Assembly (NCBI RefSeq): GCF_030651755.1
Contig: NZ_JAUSBZ010000048.1
Location: 1 to 64,000, forward strand
Source: Phenylobacterium sp.
GTDB lineage: Bacteria; Pseudomonadota; Alphaproteobacteria; Caulobacterales; Caulobacteraceae
Reading direction: 5' to 3'
DNA: 64,000 nt
A model generated the notes under the pieces. It was not told the DNA's origin. It did no database searches and saw only the letters and a program-made list of their open reading frames with translations. The position numbers were made by a program, and so were the translations under genes. Below, piece by piece: positions 63,078 through 64,000 of this stretch (the stretch's first letter is position 1; each line of letters opens with the position of its first letter).

Positions 63078-64000
63078 TCAGGCCGTGCGCAGGGCTTGAT
63101 CGGAGCCGGCGTACCAGCGGCCGAAAGGGTTGGCGAGGAAGCGGTCAAGGGGGATGTCCTCCTGCCGCAGGAACCCCTGTTGCGGCAGATCGCCCTGCGC
63201 CAGCATATCGGCGACCGCGCAGACCGACGCCGCCGTGGTGATCTGGATCGCGCTCTTCAGGGTTCCGGCCACGGGCTGGGCGTAGATCCGGTTCAGATAG
63301 GTGTCCTGCATCAGGGCGCCGGACTTCATCCCACTGACCGTCACGAAGACGATGACGACATCCTGCATCGTGGTCGGCACCGCATGCTCCAGAATGTCCT
63401 TCAGCAGATCCCGGCGGCGGCGGAGGCCCAGATCGTCCAGCAGGGTCCGCATGATCGCCGCATGGCCCGGATAGCGGATGGTGCGGTAGTTGAGATTGCG
63501 CACCTTGCCGGCCAGGGTCTCGCACAGGCTGCCCAGGCCGCCGGAGGTGTTGAAGGCCTCATAGGTCACCCCATCGAGGGCGAACTCCTCCAGGCCCTCC
63601 AGGGCGGCGACCTCCTGCCGCCGTCCCTGGACGATGGCCTCGCAGGGCTCGCAATATTCGTTGATCACCCCCTCGGTGCTCCAGGTGAGGTTGTAGTTCA
63701 GCCCGTTGGTGGGATAGCGCGGCAGGGCGCCTACCCTCAGCCGCACCTCGTGCAGCTCGTCAAACCCACGGGCCAGGTCGCTGGCGACGATGCTGATAAA
63801 GCCCGGCGCCAGGCCGCATTGCGGGATGAAGGCGCCGGCGGCGTCCTGGGCCAGGGCACGCACCTCCCGGGTCGAGGCGACATCCTCGGTCAGGTCGAGA
63901 TAGTGGGCGCCCGCCGCCTTCACCGCCTGGGCGATGGGGACGGTCAACTGATAGGGCGCCGCGCTGATCACGGCGAACACGCCCCTGAGCGACTCCGCCA
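63078..64000 (-). CDS. Saccharopine dehydrogenase-like protein (5' end outside window)
   Basis: The visible part is 307 codons of a protein whose start lies beyond 64000. It contains [20 protein letters not shown] at the NAD-binding side, [20 protein letters not shown] and [16 protein letters not shown], which match saccharopine dehydrogenase (LYS9-type) proteins, and a C-terminal domain with [20 protein letters not shown]. The reaction would form or cleave saccharopine in lysine degradation; the ALDH7 gene follows by 10 bases. The internal GTG near 63980 is not taken as start because the upstream frame continues with a coherent sequence. Confidence 0.85.
   Translation of the reverse strand, partial: AESLRGVFAVISAAPYQLTVPIAQAVKAAGAHYLDLTEDVASTREVRALAQDAAGAFIPQCGLAPGFISIVASDLARGFDELHEVRLRVGALPRYPTNGLNYNLTWSTEGVINEYCEPCEAIVQGRRQEVAALEGLEEFALDGVTYEAFNTSGGLGSLCETLAGKVRNLNYRTIRYPGHAAIMRTLLDDLGLRRRRDLLKDILEHAVPTTMQDVVIVFVTVSGMKSGALMQDTYLNRIYAQPVAGTLKSAIQITTAASVCAVADMLAQGDLPQQGFLRQEDIPLDRFLANPFGRWYAGSDQALRTA

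Overview
The window is a 64 kb chromosomal stretch of a high-GC alphaproteobacterium, most likely Caulobacteraceae (Caulobacter/Phenylobacterium-like). This rests on the gene set: a phoR-pstCAB-phoU-phoB locus without pstS next to a LOV-domain kinase/response-regulator pair resembling Caulobacter LovK/LovR, an EcfG/SigT-type promoter in front of the LOV kinase, and an RTX protein with its own type I exporter beside polysaccharide genes. Genes are tightly packed with many 1-8 bp stop/start overlaps. No rRNA, tRNA, CRISPR array, insertion sequence or prophage was recognised. The longest stretch without a gene is about 270 bases (35003-35276) and holds only a hairpin.

Region 1 (1-7870), mixed metabolism: the tail of an unknown gene, an MFS transporter, a sphingosine-phosphate-lyase-like PLP enzyme overlapping a PIG-L deacetylase, a pair of palindromic repeats, a hotdog-fold protein, an acyl-CoA dehydrogenase, a ParDE toxin-antitoxin pair, a small CxC protein and a Cys-based phosphatase. 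Region 2 (7956-13770), envelope lipid operon: an MsbA-type ABC exporter, a DUF374 acyltransferase, a zinc-type CDF transporter, waaA and lpxK. Region 3 (13780-16265): a phosphotransferase-family protein and purD.

Region 4 (16310-24935), phosphate and light signalling: phoB, phoU, pstB, pstA, pstC and phoR on the minus strand, with a three-unit Pho box lying across the phoR stop codon. Divergent from phoR are lovK, lovR and a SemiSWEET transporter, headed by a GGAAC-N16-CGTT promoter.

Region 5 (24997-63067) is mostly a surface-glycan and secreted-protein island. It holds a TPR/SPINDLY O-GlcNAc-transferase-like protein; a seven-gene minus-strand operon for a CDP-6-deoxy sugar, probably branched, with rfbF, rfbG and a TylC-type C-methyltransferase; a sulfotransferase; an M23 lipoprotein; a GT4; a frameshifted RTX protein with its PrtD/HlyD exporter; a set of proteins carrying 'PDVA...HY...G' repeats and GT domains; and a ten-gene plus-strand operon (51101-61530) with GtrA, GtrB-like and GT2 proteins, a Wzm/Wzt-type exporter and large glycosyltransferases. 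The likely theme is export and glycosylation of an S-layer-like or adhesive RTX protein together with the polysaccharide that would anchor or decorate it. This is inference from gene content.

Region 6 (61538-64000): an ALDH7-type dehydrogenase and a truncated saccharopine-dehydrogenase-like gene, consistent with lysine catabolism.
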